Shown here: positions 47,600 to 56,160 of the stretch, one piece after another
How positions within the stretch are numbered: position 1 is the first letter of the stretch
Layout of the letters: each line of letters starts with the position of its first letter
Source of the DNA: Avedoeria sp964651245
GTDB taxonomy: Bacteria > Chloroflexota > Anaerolineae > Epilineales > Epilineaceae
DNA: 64,000 bases
NCBI GenBank assembly: GCA_964651245.1
Contig: CAZYVI010000007.1
Span: forward strand, 1-64,000
Direction of reading: 5' to 3'
Position numbers and translations under genes: made by a program
Notes under the pieces: generated by a model
Database searches by the model: none
What the model saw: only the letters and a program-made list of their open reading frames with translations
What the model was told of the DNA's origin: nothing

Positions 47600-48237
47600 G
47601 CGCCCACCGGTCGCAAGACGGCGAGCGCCGTCTCGCCGGACTGGCGATCGACCGCGACGCGGAAGCTGTCGAGCGCCGTCGGCTCGGTCACGCCCATCGC
47701 CGTGACGAACCGCGCCAGGGCGTCGCGCTCCGCGGGCGGCGCGGCGTCGGGCGGCAGGGCGCCATGCAGCGGGATCACGACGCCGGGCTCCAGCTTGCCG
47801 ACGATCTCTGCCGCCTGACCCGGCCCGAGCCGTCCTTGGGCGCCGACCGGCAGCACGAGGACGTCGATACGGCCGAGCGCGTCGAGCTCGGCTTCGCTGG
47901 GCACGTGGTCGAGCGCGCCCAGATGACAGACCGTGACGTCGTCGGCCCCGAACACGAACGCGGTGTTCAGCTGCGCCTCGTCGATCGGACCGACCCGCGC
48001 CGGCAAGGTGCGGACCCCGATGACGAAGACCCCCGCGCGCTCGTACTCGCCCGGCCCGTCCACCCAGCGCCGATCGGCGTCGCCGGGCCGCGCACCGCGC
48101 CGGCTGACCGCGACGATGTCGGCGCGCTCGATGGCCGCCGCGACGGCGGGGGAGGGGGCCGCCGGCGGGTCGACCACGACGCGCGCGCCCGCTGCCTGCA
48201 ACTCGACGCAGCCGCCGCCAAGCCAGCGAATGTCCAC
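47596..48237 (-). CDS. Degenerate metallo-beta-lactamase-fold protein
   Basis: 213 residues. The start MDIRWLGGGCVELQAAGARV and the order of later segments (GPGEYERAGVFVIGVRT, VCHLGALDHVP, VLVLPVGAQG, VVIPLHGALP) match UPF0173/MBL-fold hydrolases. However, the HxHxDH zinc motif is lost (VSRRGARPGDAD instead). Zinc hydrolase activity is therefore doubtful. It lies between a lipoprotein PPIase and a HAD hydrolase in one operon. Confidence 0.75.
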   Translation of the reverse strand: MDIRWLGGGCVELQAAGARVVVDPPAAPSPAVAAAIERADIVAVSRRGARPGDADRRWVDGPGEYERAGVFVIGVRTLPARVGPIDEAQLNTAFVFGADDVTVCHLGALDHVPSEAELDALGRIDVLVLPVGAQGRLGPGQAAEIVGKLEPGVVIPLHGALPPDAAPPAERDALARFVTAMGVTEPTALDSFRVAVDRQSGETALAVLRPVGA

Positions 48238-48250
48238 GCTCGCGCTCCTG

Positions 48251-49348
48251 TCAGGGGGTCGATCCCGCGTCCTCGAGCGCGTCCTGGAGATCCTCGATGT
48301 AGATCACGATGTCCGCGCGGTCGTGCTGCTCGGCCAGCCAGTCGTGCACGCGCTTTTCGCGGAGCTTGGCGCCGAGGTCGGCGTCGATGGCGCGCGCCGG
48401 CTCGATCTCGACGACCTCGACGATGTGGTGGCCGTAGTCGGTTTGAACGACCGCCGAGCGCTGCCCGGCCTGCAGGCCGGCGATGACGCGCTCGAGCTCG
48501 GCGCTCGGCAGGTAGTTGAAGCCGTCGATGATCGGGATCCAGCCCAGGTCGCCGCCCTCGGTGGCCGAGACCTCGTCGCGCGACACCTCGCGCGCCACCG
48601 CGGCGAAGTCCTCGCCGGCCGTCAGCCGGTCGAGCGCGTCGCGGCACTCGGCCTCGGCCGTGCAGAGGATGTGCCGCGCATGGTAGAACGGCGCCGTCGT
48701 CGGCAGGTCGCGGCTGATGTCGTCGACCAGCTTGCGCCCGATGATCGCCTGCCGCTCCATCTCGAACAACTCGGCTTCCGACGTGCCGGCCGCGGCGCGC
48801 GCCGCATCGAATGCGGCGCTGTCGGCCGCCTGCTGGCGGTACGCGGCCAGGCTGGCCTCGACCTCTTGATTCGTCGCGGTGATGCCGCGGCTGGCGGACT
48901 CCTGCTCGAACAGGGCCTGGTTGACCATCTCGCGCAGGACCTGGCGTCGGAGCGCCAACAGCTGCTGCTGGCCGGCGTCGGTGTTCGGATCGAGCCCTTG
49001 GTCGACGAAGTAGCGCTGCGTGTCGAGCGCCTGGGCCTGGAAGTCGGCCAGCGCGAGCGGCGCGCCGTTGACGGATGCCGCCAAGTCCACCACCGCCGTG
49101 TCGGGCGCCTCGGCCGTCTCGGCGACGTCGTCGTCGCGCTCGGCCGCGCCTTGCTGCAGGTCCTTGCCCGCCGGGTCGGCCGCATCGTCGCCGCCGCGGC
49201 CCAGGTCGGCGCTGCCGGCGGCGCTCTGCGCCGGCGCGTCCGCACCATCCTCGCCGGCCGTGCCGCAGCCGGCCAGCGGGCCGATGGCCCACATCAGCAG
49301 CACCGCCGTCCAGCCGCGCGCTCGGCGGGGCGTCGTTCGCATCCGCAT
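48251..49348 (-). CDS. Lipoprotein peptidyl-prolyl isomerase, PrsA/SurA-like
   Basis: 365 residues. Signal peptide with lipobox LAGC (Cys28), then a long acidic linker, a SurA-like N-terminal helical domain (VVDLAASVNGAPLALADFQA to LFEMERQAIIGRKL), and a parvulin domain (about 220-320): ARHILCTAEAECRDALDRLT, DLGWIPI and TDYGHHIVEVVE. It should help fold secreted proteins at the outer face of the membrane. GGAG is eight bases before the ATG. The promoter at 49413-49440 drives this operon. Confidence 0.9.
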   Translation of the reverse strand: MRMRTTPRRARGWTAVLLMWAIGPLAGCGTAGEDGADAPAQSAAGSADLGRGGDDAADPAGKDLQQGAAERDDDVAETAEAPDTAVVDLAASVNGAPLALADFQAQALDTQRYFVDQGLDPNTDAGQQQLLALRRQVLREMVNQALFEQESASRGITATNQEVEASLAAYRQQAADSAAFDAARAAAGTSEAELFEMERQAIIGRKLVDDISRDLPTTAPFYHARHILCTAEAECRDALDRLTAGEDFAAVAREVSRDEVSATEGGDLGWIPIIDGFNYLPSAELERVIAGLQAGQRSAVVQTDYGHHIVEVVEIEPARAIDADLGAKLREKRVHDWLAEQHDRADIVIYIEDLQDALEDAGSTP

Positions 49349-49412
49349 CGTGTCCGCTCCGAGGTGGGGGCAACCGCCGCGGACCCCGCCCGCGACGGCC
49401 GCAGTATATGCG

Positions 49413-49440
49413 CCGGCGGCGGCGGAGCAAGATGCGGGCC
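49413..49440 (-). promoter_or_regulatory. Promoter of the PPIase operon
   Basis: Minus strand: TTGCTC (49440-49435), 16-base spacer, TATACT (49418-49413). Leader of about 58 bases. Confidence 0.55.
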
Positions 49441-49460
49441 GCGCGCCGCGACCGCGTCGT

Positions 49461-51761
49461 TCAGGCGCGCGGCGGTCCGTCGCCGCGCGCCCGCCACCGC
49501 GCGCGCGCCGCCTGCCAGGCGGTCATCGGCCAGAGGCGGCGCACCGCCAGCCAGGCCGCCTCGAGCCGCGGGCCGAGGGCGCTGGAGTCGCGGCGCCCGA
49601 AGCGCTCCGCCACGTACGCGTCGGCGATTGCGGAGATCTCCGCGTCGGCGTCGGGAATCGTCCGCGCCAGCCGGCGGCTGTACTCGGCCGGCGTCTCGGC
49701 GGTGGCGGGCCCGGCGCCGATCCAACGCGCCACGCGCACCAGGCGGCCGAACGCGCGCTCGGCCGCGGTCAGACCCTGCCACGGCCGCTGCCACCACCAC
49801 CGCCCGCCGAGGGCGATGGCGACGAGCGCGACCAGCGCCGCCAGCCACGGCCACGACCGCCCGAGCCGGCGCGCCGCGGCCGTCGCCGACGCCGCGCGCG
49901 GCGGCGCCTGATCGGCCGCCGACGTCCGGTCCTCCTCGGGCAGCAGGTCCTCGGGCGGCGGTGCGCCCGCCGCGCTGGCCGTCGGCGCCGCGGCCGCCAG
50001 GGTGCGGGCGTCGTCGGCCGTCGACGGGCGGTCGACGAGCTGCTCGTTGGCCGTCGGCTCGAACTCGATCCAGCCGTACCCCGGGAAGAACACCTCGGGC
50101 CAGGTGTGGGCGTCGAAGTCGTGCAGGCGGCGCCCGGCGCCGCCGTCGATGGACTCGCCGCCGGCGTAGCCGGCCGCCAGCCGCGCCGGGACGCCCTGGC
50201 TGCGGGCCAGCACGACGAACGCCGTGCTGTAGTAGTCGCAGTAGCCGGCCTGCACGTCGAACAGGAACCAGTCCGCCTTGTCGCGGCCGCGCGGCGGGTC
50301 GGGGATCGTCTCGGAGTACGTCATCGTCCGGCGAAGGTACGACTCGAGGGCCCGCGCCTTGTCGAAGCGGGTCGGCTCGGCGCCGGCGATGTCGGCCGCC
50401 AGCGACACGACGCGCTCCGGCAGACCCTCGGGCAGCTGGAGGTAGCGGTCGGCGACCCAGGCCGGATCGGCCTGGCCTTGGCTGGCCTGCAGCTCGGCGA
50501 CGCTGGCACGGCTGAGGCGCGAGACGGCCTGGTAGCCGGCGCCCAGCGCCAGCGCGTCACGGCTCGACACCGAGAGGATGTCGCTGCCCTCACCGGCGGT
50601 CTCGACGGTCGTCGGCAGGCCGATGCGCTGCGGCTCGCCGGCGACGTAGAGCTGCGAGATGCCCGCCTTGTGCGTCTGGACGGTCTGGGTAACGACGTTC
50701 GAGGCCGGCCAGGCGTAGCCGATCGGCTCGTCGGCGTCGGCGCGCCGCGCCGCGTCGGCGTTGCGCCGCCAGCCCTGGCCATCCCAGCTGTCGAACACCG
50801 CCATCCGGAAGTACCGCGGTGGCACCACGGCGTCGCCGTCGAGGGCGACGTCGAACACCGGCTGCGTGCCCAGCTCGATGCTGCCGGTGAGCGGCATCGC
50901 CTCGCCGAAGCTCGTGCCCTCGCCGCGCACCGGATAGTTCAAGTTCGGCAGGTAGCGACCCGAGATCGTGCGCGCGCGCTGCGACATCGCCGTCCATGCC
51001 TGCGGTAGCCGCTCGAGGACGTCGGCCTGGATGCGGCCGGGCAGCACGAACGCCAGGGCGATGGCCAGCGCCGCGACGACGAGGCTGTCGCGCAGGAAGT
51101 CGAACTCGAGGCCGGCGCCGTGGTGGATCCGCTCGTGCTGCCAGCGCTCGATGCGCAGCGCGATGTGGGTGCGGGCGGCCAGCAGGAACGCGCACAGCAT
51201 GAAGGCGCCGACATAGGCGGCGTAGTTGCCGAGCCGCGCCGAGTACAGGCTGAACACGAGCGCGAAGCCGCTGGGCAGGACCGCGCCCGACCAGCTCAGG
51301 TAGCGGGCGGCGAACCAGGTGCAGATGTAGGCCAGGAGCCAGAGGAGCAGCGCCATGGTGACGGTGAAGAACAGCGCCATCATGTCCTGCTGGTCCGCGG
51401 TGAGCGGCGCCCCAGCGCGGGCGACGGACGGCCAGGCCAGGTAGAGCGTGCGCACTTGGGCCAAGCGATCCAGCAACGGCCATTGGGCGAAACCCGGCGG
51501 CGCGCTGGCATAACCGGCCACCAGGTCGGTGGCCAGGTAGAATGTCGCCCCGACGCCAATCATCGCGCTCCAGCCGTGCGCCACCAGCACCGGCATCCAG
51601 CGCAGGCCGGAGAGCACGGCGCCGACCACGACGCCGCCGAGCACGACCGGCGTCAGGATCGACAGGCCGGGCACCCAGCCCGCGTTCTCGATCGACCACG
51701 CCAAGCACAGCTGCATGCAGCCGACGAGCACGATGCTGGTCCAGCCCGAGGGAGGTCGCAC
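49461..51761 (-). CDS. Membrane transglutaminase-like protein
   Basis: 766 residues from GTG 51761, eight bases after GGAG; the frame stays open far upstream without support. About seven membrane segments fill the first 235 residues. A central domain leads to a transglutaminase core with Cys508 in QAGYCDYYSTAFVVLARSQG and His552 in HDFDAHTWPEVFF, ending GYGWIEFEPT. A last membrane segment (about 665-685) and a cytoplasmic DUF4129-like tail follow, as in TgpA-type proteins. It may cross-link or cleave proteins outside the cell. Divergent from the next gene. Confidence 0.9.
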   Translation of the reverse strand: MRPPSGWTSIVLVGCMQLCLAWSIENAGWVPGLSILTPVVLGGVVVGAVLSGLRWMPVLVAHGWSAMIGVGATFYLATDLVAGYASAPPGFAQWPLLDRLAQVRTLYLAWPSVARAGAPLTADQQDMMALFFTVTMALLLWLLAYICTWFAARYLSWSGAVLPSGFALVFSLYSARLGNYAAYVGAFMLCAFLLAARTHIALRIERWQHERIHHGAGLEFDFLRDSLVVAALAIALAFVLPGRIQADVLERLPQAWTAMSQRARTISGRYLPNLNYPVRGEGTSFGEAMPLTGSIELGTQPVFDVALDGDAVVPPRYFRMAVFDSWDGQGWRRNADAARRADADEPIGYAWPASNVVTQTVQTHKAGISQLYVAGEPQRIGLPTTVETAGEGSDILSVSSRDALALGAGYQAVSRLSRASVAELQASQGQADPAWVADRYLQLPEGLPERVVSLAADIAGAEPTRFDKARALESYLRRTMTYSETIPDPPRGRDKADWFLFDVQAGYCDYYSTAFVVLARSQGVPARLAAGYAGGESIDGGAGRRLHDFDAHTWPEVFFPGYGWIEFEPTANEQLVDRPSTADDARTLAAAAPTASAAGAPPPEDLLPEEDRTSAADQAPPRAASATAAARRLGRSWPWLAALVALVAIALGGRWWWQRPWQGLTAAERAFGRLVRVARWIGAGPATAETPAEYSRRLARTIPDADAEISAIADAYVAERFGRRDSSALGPRLEAAWLAVRRLWPMTAWQAARARWRARGDGPPRA

Positions 51762-51910
51762 GGTGTTCGCTCCTGCGTACGGCGGCCGAGACGCATCGCG
51801 CCCCGGACACCACCGAGGTGGGCGGGGCGCGCAACAGACCGGCCGACGCCCCGATCGCCAAGCCGCCAGCCCGACGGGCCGGCGAGACGGGGCGGACACG
51901 GTCGGCTCGA

Positions 51911-51940
51911 ACGATAGCAGCCGGGCCCATCGCGGGCCAA
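51911..51940 (-). promoter_or_regulatory. Possible promoter of the transglutaminase gene
   Basis: Minus strand: TTGGCC (51940-51935), 18-base spacer, TATCGT (51916-51911). Leader of about 145 bases. The spacer length matches the strongest promoters here. Confidence 0.4.
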
Positions 51941-51968
51941 GCGCGCCGTGGCGCGGCCGCCGCGGACG

Positions 51969-53225
51969 ATGACGAGAACGGCCCCCGGCCCCGCCGCGTT
52001 CAGCGGCGCGCCGGACGCAGCGGCGCTGCCGCGGTCGATGCGCCGGCTGCTCGCGCCCGCCGTGGGCCGCGTGGCGTCCGCTGCGGCCCGCGGCCGACCC
52101 CCGGCGGTGGACGACGCGCGGCACGTGGCGTCGCTCGTGGCCGCGGCGCCGCCGCCCGCCGTGGCGCGGTGGATGGAGGCGGAGGGCGTGTCGGCGCTGG
52201 TGGGCGCGGCGGGCATCGCCGCGCCCCCGGCCACCGTCGCGCGCTGGACCGACACCGCCGAGCGCGTCGCCCGCCGCGCCGAGCGACTGCTCGACGACCG
52301 CCGGCAGCTGGCGGCGGCGCTGGCGACGCACGGCGTGCCGTGGCGGCCGCTCAAGGGCGCCTGGCTGGCCGACCACGTCTACGCCGCCGCCGCCCTGCGC
52401 CCGATGGCCGACACCGACGTCTGGGTCGAGGCGGCGGACCTCGATCGCGCCGATTCCGCCCTGTCGTCCCTGGGCTACCGGCGGGCGTTCGCGACGTGGA
52501 AGCACGCCGTCTATCGGCGACCCGGTGAGCGCGTGGTCGACCCGCGCGGTGAGCACCCGGACAACCCGCGGCCGGTCGAGGTGCACGCGACGTGGGGCGA
52601 GGGCCTGCGCGGCGTGTCGCTGGACGTCGCCGCGCTGGCGGCCGGCGCGGGCGGGGGCCCGGCGGCGTGGCCCGACGGCGCGGCCATGCTCGTCCACGTG
52701 GCCGCCCACGCCACGGTGGACGCGTTGGCGCGGCGCCTGCGGCTGCTGTCACTGGTCGACGTGGCCGTGTTGGCGTCCGGTCTGGACGACGGCGCCTGGC
52801 GGCGCGTGGCGCAGCTGGCCGGCTCGCCGGCGGCCGCCCGCTTCGTCTGGCCGGCGCTGTCGCTGGCCGCCGACGCGTTGGGCGCCGACGTGCCGCACGA
52901 CGTCGCCGCGGCGCTGGAGCGGGCCGTGCGCCCGCCGCTGCGCCGCTGGCGCGCCGGCATCGACGTCGACGCGCTCGGCCGGTGGGCGGTCCTGGACGTC
53001 CGCCGGCCGTTCGTCGACATCCCGCGCATCTGGCCGCTCGACGCGCGCGAGGCGGCGACGGTGTGGCGCGCCATCCTCTGGCCCCCGCGCGCGGCGCTGA
53101 TGGACCGCGATCCGGCGCTGGCGGGTTCGCGGGCGTGGCCGCTGGCGTACGCGCGCCACGCCGGGTACGTGCTGCGGACGGCAACGGGCCGCGCGCGTCG
53201 GCGCTGGCGTCCGCCGGCGGGCTGA
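51969..53225 (+). CDS. NTP_transf_5-type nucleotidyltransferase-like protein
   Basis: 418 residues from ATG 51969; a GTG at 51948 would add seven. The segment VPWRPLKGAWLADHVYAAAA followed by LRPMADTDVWVEAADLD matches the nucleotidyltransferase-like family PF14907, whose DxD-type metal site is DTDVWV here. The remainder is helical and ends basic. Members occur in polysaccharide and peptide clusters; function mostly unknown. Overlap of control regions with the divergent transglutaminase suggests a functional link. No clear ribosome-binding site. Confidence 0.8.
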   Translation: MTRTAPGPAAFSGAPDAAALPRSMRRLLAPAVGRVASAAARGRPPAVDDARHVASLVAAAPPPAVARWMEAEGVSALVGAAGIAAPPATVARWTDTAERVARRAERLLDDRRQLAAALATHGVPWRPLKGAWLADHVYAAAALRPMADTDVWVEAADLDRADSALSSLGYRRAFATWKHAVYRRPGERVVDPRGEHPDNPRPVEVHATWGEGLRGVSLDVAALAAGAGGGPAAWPDGAAMLVHVAAHATVDALARRLRLLSLVDVAVLASGLDDGAWRRVAQLAGSPAAARFVWPALSLAADALGADVPHDVAAALERAVRPPLRRWRAGIDVDALGRWAVLDVRRPFVDIPRIWPLDAREAATVWRAILWPPRAALMDRDPALAGSRAWPLAYARHAGYVLRTATGRARRRWRPPAG

Positions 53226-53267
53226 CGCGCGGGGCGGACGCGCGGCGGGCGCACCGGCCGCGCTGGG

Positions 53268-53975
53268 TCAGTCGCCGCGCCGCAGCGGTCCGTCCGTGGC
53301 GTCGCGCAGGACCTCCGGCCGCAGGATCGTCCAGTACTCCGGGCCGCGCTCGACGACGCGGTCGTACTGGTACTGCTCCAGGATCCGTTCGACCTCGGCG
53401 GAGTAGAGGCCGGTGAGCGACGCCAGGTCGGCGTACGTCAGGGGGTGCCGGATCGTCGTGCCGCCGGCCTCGCCCGGCGCGCCGTGCCGCTCGGCCATGC
53501 TCAACAGCTGCTTGGCGACCCGCACCGCTGCGCTCTGGTGCGTCGCCGCGTCCAGCTTCTCGTTCATGGCGCGGATCATCTCGGCCAGGTTGTGTAGCAC
53601 GGCGGCAAGCGCCGTGGGCTCCTGGTGGATCAGCTGCATGAAGTCGTCGCGGTGAAGGGCCACGACGTCGGTGTCGACGACGGCGGTGGCCGTCGCGCTG
53701 CGGCGCGCGCCGTCCAGCAACGCCAGCCCGCCGAACGCGTCGGACGCGTACAGCGTGTCCAGGGTCAACGGCTGGCCGGTGGCCGACATGCGGGTGATCC
53801 GGACCTCGCCGACGATGACGACGAACAGGCTATGGCCGGAATCGCCCTCGGCGAAGATCGTCGACCCGGCGCCGTAGTGGCGGCGCTGGGTGCGACTGGC
53901 CAGCCACGACAGCTCATCGTCCGACAGGCCCGTGGTCAGGAAGGACCGGCGCAGGGCTTCGATCGGGTCCGACAT
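53268..53975 (-). CDS. Crp/Fnr-family transcriptional regulator
   Basis: 235 residues from ATG 53975, nine bases after GGAGG. The N-terminal cyclic-nucleotide-binding domain (about 15-130) contains GSTIFAEGDSGHSLFVVIVG and LDGARRSATATAVV. A helix-turn-helix domain (about 150-225) has PLTYADLASLTGLYSAEVER. No Fnr-type iron-sulfur cysteines are present, so an oxygen-sensing role is unlikely. The C-terminus PEYWTILRPEVLRD extends beyond the usual end. It follows the glycosyltransferase gene but has its own possible promoter. Target genes unknown. Confidence 0.9.
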   Translation of the reverse strand: MSDPIEALRRSFLTTGLSDDELSWLASRTQRRHYGAGSTIFAEGDSGHSLFVVIVGEVRITRMSATGQPLTLDTLYASDAFGGLALLDGARRSATATAVVDTDVVALHRDDFMQLIHQEPTALAAVLHNLAEMIRAMNEKLDAATHQSAAVRVAKQLLSMAERHGAPGEAGGTTIRHPLTYADLASLTGLYSAEVERILEQYQYDRVVERGPEYWTILRPEVLRDATDGPLRRGD

Positions 53976-54035
53976 CGGCGACGGCCTCCACGCTGCCGGC
54001 GGGCGGGTCCGCCGCGTCCGGTTCCAGGGACCGCC

Positions 54036-54064
54036 ATTGTGCGGGGATTCGTCCGGCCATGCAA
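54036..54064 (-). promoter_or_regulatory. Possible promoter of the Crp/Fnr gene
   Basis: Minus strand: TTGCAT (54064-54059), 17-base spacer, CACAAT (54041-54036), about 60 bases before the ATG. Confidence 0.4.
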
Positions 54065-54102
54065 GGCCCCTCGCGACGCCGCGCCGCGGCGACGGCGGCG
54101 AC

Positions 54103-55233
54103 TCAACGCGCCGCGTCGACATAGACGCGGGCCGTGGCCGCCGCGGCCGCCCGCCAGCCGCGGCGGGATGCCATCCGCACGCCGGCGCCGGCCATCGCCG
54201 CCCGGCGGGCGCCGTCGACGGCGAGCGCGGCCAGCGCGCGACCGATGGCGTCGGCGTCGACGCCGGCGGCGAACGCCACACCGTCCGGCGCGGCCTCCGG
54301 CAGCCCGCCGCGGCCGGACGACACGACGGGACAGCCGCAGGCGGACGCCTCGAGGGCGGTCAACCCGAAGCCCTCGTGCAGCGCCACGCAGGCCGTGAGC
54401 TCGGCCGCGCCGTAGAGCGCGTGCAGGCGGTCGTCGTCGACGGCGGCGAAGCGATGGACGAACGGCGCCGCGCCGGCGGCCGCGATCGCCGCGCGCACCG
54501 ACGGCTCGTCGTCGCCGGCCGGGCCGACGAGGACGAGTGACGGCGCCGGATCGAGCCGCGACCGGACGGCGCCGAACGCCAGGACGAGGGCGGCGACGTT
54601 CTTCCGCCGCGAGGTCGGACCCACGTGCAGCCAGAACCGCGGCCCGAGCCGGGCGGCCAGCGGCGCGGGCAGGGCGGGCGGCGGCGCGAGCCACCGCGAC
54701 GCCAGGCCGGGGTGCACGACGGTAGCCCGCGCCGCGACGGCGGGCCAGCGGCGCAGCACGCCGCGGCGCGTGTCGTCCGAGACGCAGACGAGGCGGCGCG
54801 CCCGCGGGATGGCCAGCCGCTGCGGCCAGCCGGCCAGCACCCGCTCGCGCCACGGGGCGAGGTCGGGCCGATCGAGCAGCAGCGTGTCGTGGACCGTCAA
54901 CACGAGGGCCGGTCGCGCGCCGAGCGGGGCGCGCCCGGTCGTCCCGTGCAGCACGGCGGCGCCGACGTCCCGCGCTTGGCGCGGGGCCTCGACGAGCAGC
55001 CACGCCAACGTCGGTCGCCGGATCCGGGCCGCGGGGACCGGCGTCCCGCGTCGCGCGCCCGCTGCCGCCCGCCACGCAGCAGGCCGGTTCGTCAGCGGCG
55101 CGTAGTCCAGCGACCCGTCGCCGCTCGTCGACGGCAGGTGGTCCCACAGGTCGCGCACATAGCGCCCGACGCCGCCCGTGCCGGGCCGCGCCGGGCTGAC
55201 GTCGACGGCGACGACGATCGCGCGCGGGTTCAC
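54103..55233 (-). CDS. GT4-family glycosyltransferase
   Basis: 376 residues. The N-terminal VVAVDVSPARPGTGGVGRYV and the C-terminal nucleotide-binding half (LVLVGPAGDDEPSVRAAIAA, HEGFGLTALEASACGCPVVS, GGLPEAAPDG) are typical of GT-B retaining enzymes; the E-x7-E motif is in HEGFGLTALEAS. It transfers a sugar from a nucleotide-sugar donor, probably for a cell-surface glycan. The GTG start overlaps the rpiA stop (GTGA). Confidence 0.92.
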   Translation of the reverse strand: MNPRAIVVAVDVSPARPGTGGVGRYVRDLWDHLPSTSGDGSLDYAPLTNRPAAWRAAAGARRGTPVPAARIRRPTLAWLLVEAPRQARDVGAAVLHGTTGRAPLGARPALVLTVHDTLLLDRPDLAPWRERVLAGWPQRLAIPRARRLVCVSDDTRRGVLRRWPAVAARATVVHPGLASRWLAPPPALPAPLAARLGPRFWLHVGPTSRRKNVAALVLAFGAVRSRLDPAPSLVLVGPAGDDEPSVRAAIAAAGAAPFVHRFAAVDDDRLHALYGAAELTACVALHEGFGLTALEASACGCPVVSSGRGGLPEAAPDGVAFAAGVDADAIGRALAALAVDGARRAAMAGAGVRMASRRGWRAAAAATARVYVDAAR

Positions 55234-55970
55234 CGCCGGGCGACGCGCTCCTCGACGCCGTCCGAGCCGGCGATGATCGCCTGCGCGGCGAGGTCAAGAA
55301 AGAGGCCGCTGGCGACGATGCCCGGCCGCGCGCGCAGCGCCGCATCCAAGCCGCGCGGATCGATGATGCCGTGCGGGAAGCGGGCGTCGATGACCAGCAG
55401 TCCGTCGTCCGTGACCACGGCCTCGCCGTCGGGGCCGAGGCGCAGCGTCGGCTCGGCGCCCAGCGACCGCAGCGCCGCCAGGTGCGTCTGCCAGGCGAAC
55501 GGCAGCACGGCCACGGGCAGCGGCGCGCGGTCGCCCAGGCGTTGCACGCACTTCGAGGCGTCGGCGACGACGACGAACCGGGCGGCGGCGCAGGCCACGA
55601 TCTTCTCGCGCACCAGGGCGCCGCCCAGCCCCTTGACGAGGTCGAGCCGCGGGTCGATCTCGTCGGCGCCGTCGATCGCCAGGTCGAGCGCCGGCGTCTC
55701 GGCCAGCGTCGACAGCGGGATCGCCAGCGACGCCGCGAGCTGCTCGGTGGCGCGCGACGTCGTCACGGCGACGATGTTGCGCAGGCGGCCGTCGGCAAGG
55801 CGGCGGGCGATGGCGCGGGTGGCTTCGTCGGCGGTCGAGCCCGTGCCGAGCCCGAGGCGCATGCCGGAGGTGACGAGCGCGGCCGCGGCCTCACCCGCCT
55901 GTCGCTTGAGCGCCGCCTGGCCTGCTCGTTCGTCCGCCGGCTCGTGCACGCCCGCACCGTCCTCGCGCAT
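55230..55970 (-). CDS. rpiA: Ribose-5-phosphate isomerase A
   Basis: 246 residues (E. coli 219), with about 15 extra at the N-terminus. Active-site blocks are LGTGSTADEATRAIARRL, LDLAIDGADEIDPRLDLVKG and GGALVREKIVA. It interconverts ribose 5-phosphate and ribulose 5-phosphate in the pentose phosphate pathway. A TATACT about 25 bases upstream on this strand is a likely -10. It is followed by the glycosyltransferase with a four-base overlap. Confidence 0.95.
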   Translation of the reverse strand: MREDGAGVHEPADERAGQAALKRQAGEAAAALVTSGMRLGLGTGSTADEATRAIARRLADGRLRNIVAVTTSRATEQLAASLAIPLSTLAETPALDLAIDGADEIDPRLDLVKGLGGALVREKIVACAAARFVVVADASKCVQRLGDRAPLPVAVLPFAWQTHLAALRSLGAEPTLRLGPDGEAVVTDDGLLVIDARFPHGIIDPRGLDAALRARPGIVASGLFLDLAAQAIIAGSDGVEERVARR

Positions 55971-55994
55971 GACGGCCGAAGCGCCGCGCCGGCG

Positions 55995-56000
55995 AGTATA
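55995..56000 (-). promoter_or_regulatory. -10 element of rpiA
   Basis: TATACT on the minus strand, 25 bases before the ATG. No -35 match found. Confidence 0.4.
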
Positions 56001-56046
56001 GCGTGGACCGGCGGCCGCCGGTCGCCGGAGGGATTTACGAATCGGT

Positions 56047-56052
56047 TACACT
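56047..56052 (+). promoter_or_regulatory. -10-like element of the repeat protein gene
   Basis: TACACT in GGTTACACTTG, 108 bases before the ATG; same hexamer as at gdh, YceI and prfB. No -35 match. Confidence 0.35.
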
Positions 56053-56160
56053 TGATCGGACCGCGGGCTAGCCTGACGGCGGCTTTCGGAGTTATGGCCA
56101 GCTAGGCTGCGATCCGTCGCCTGCGTCGGGCGACCTCCCACACAGAAACGAGGCTTGGTG

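Noticed and set aside
51762..52709. N-terminal extension of the transglutaminase frame by 316 codons.
   Set aside because: It is antisense to the NTP_transf_5 gene, and GTG 51761 has a good ribosome-binding site at the start of the first membrane segment.
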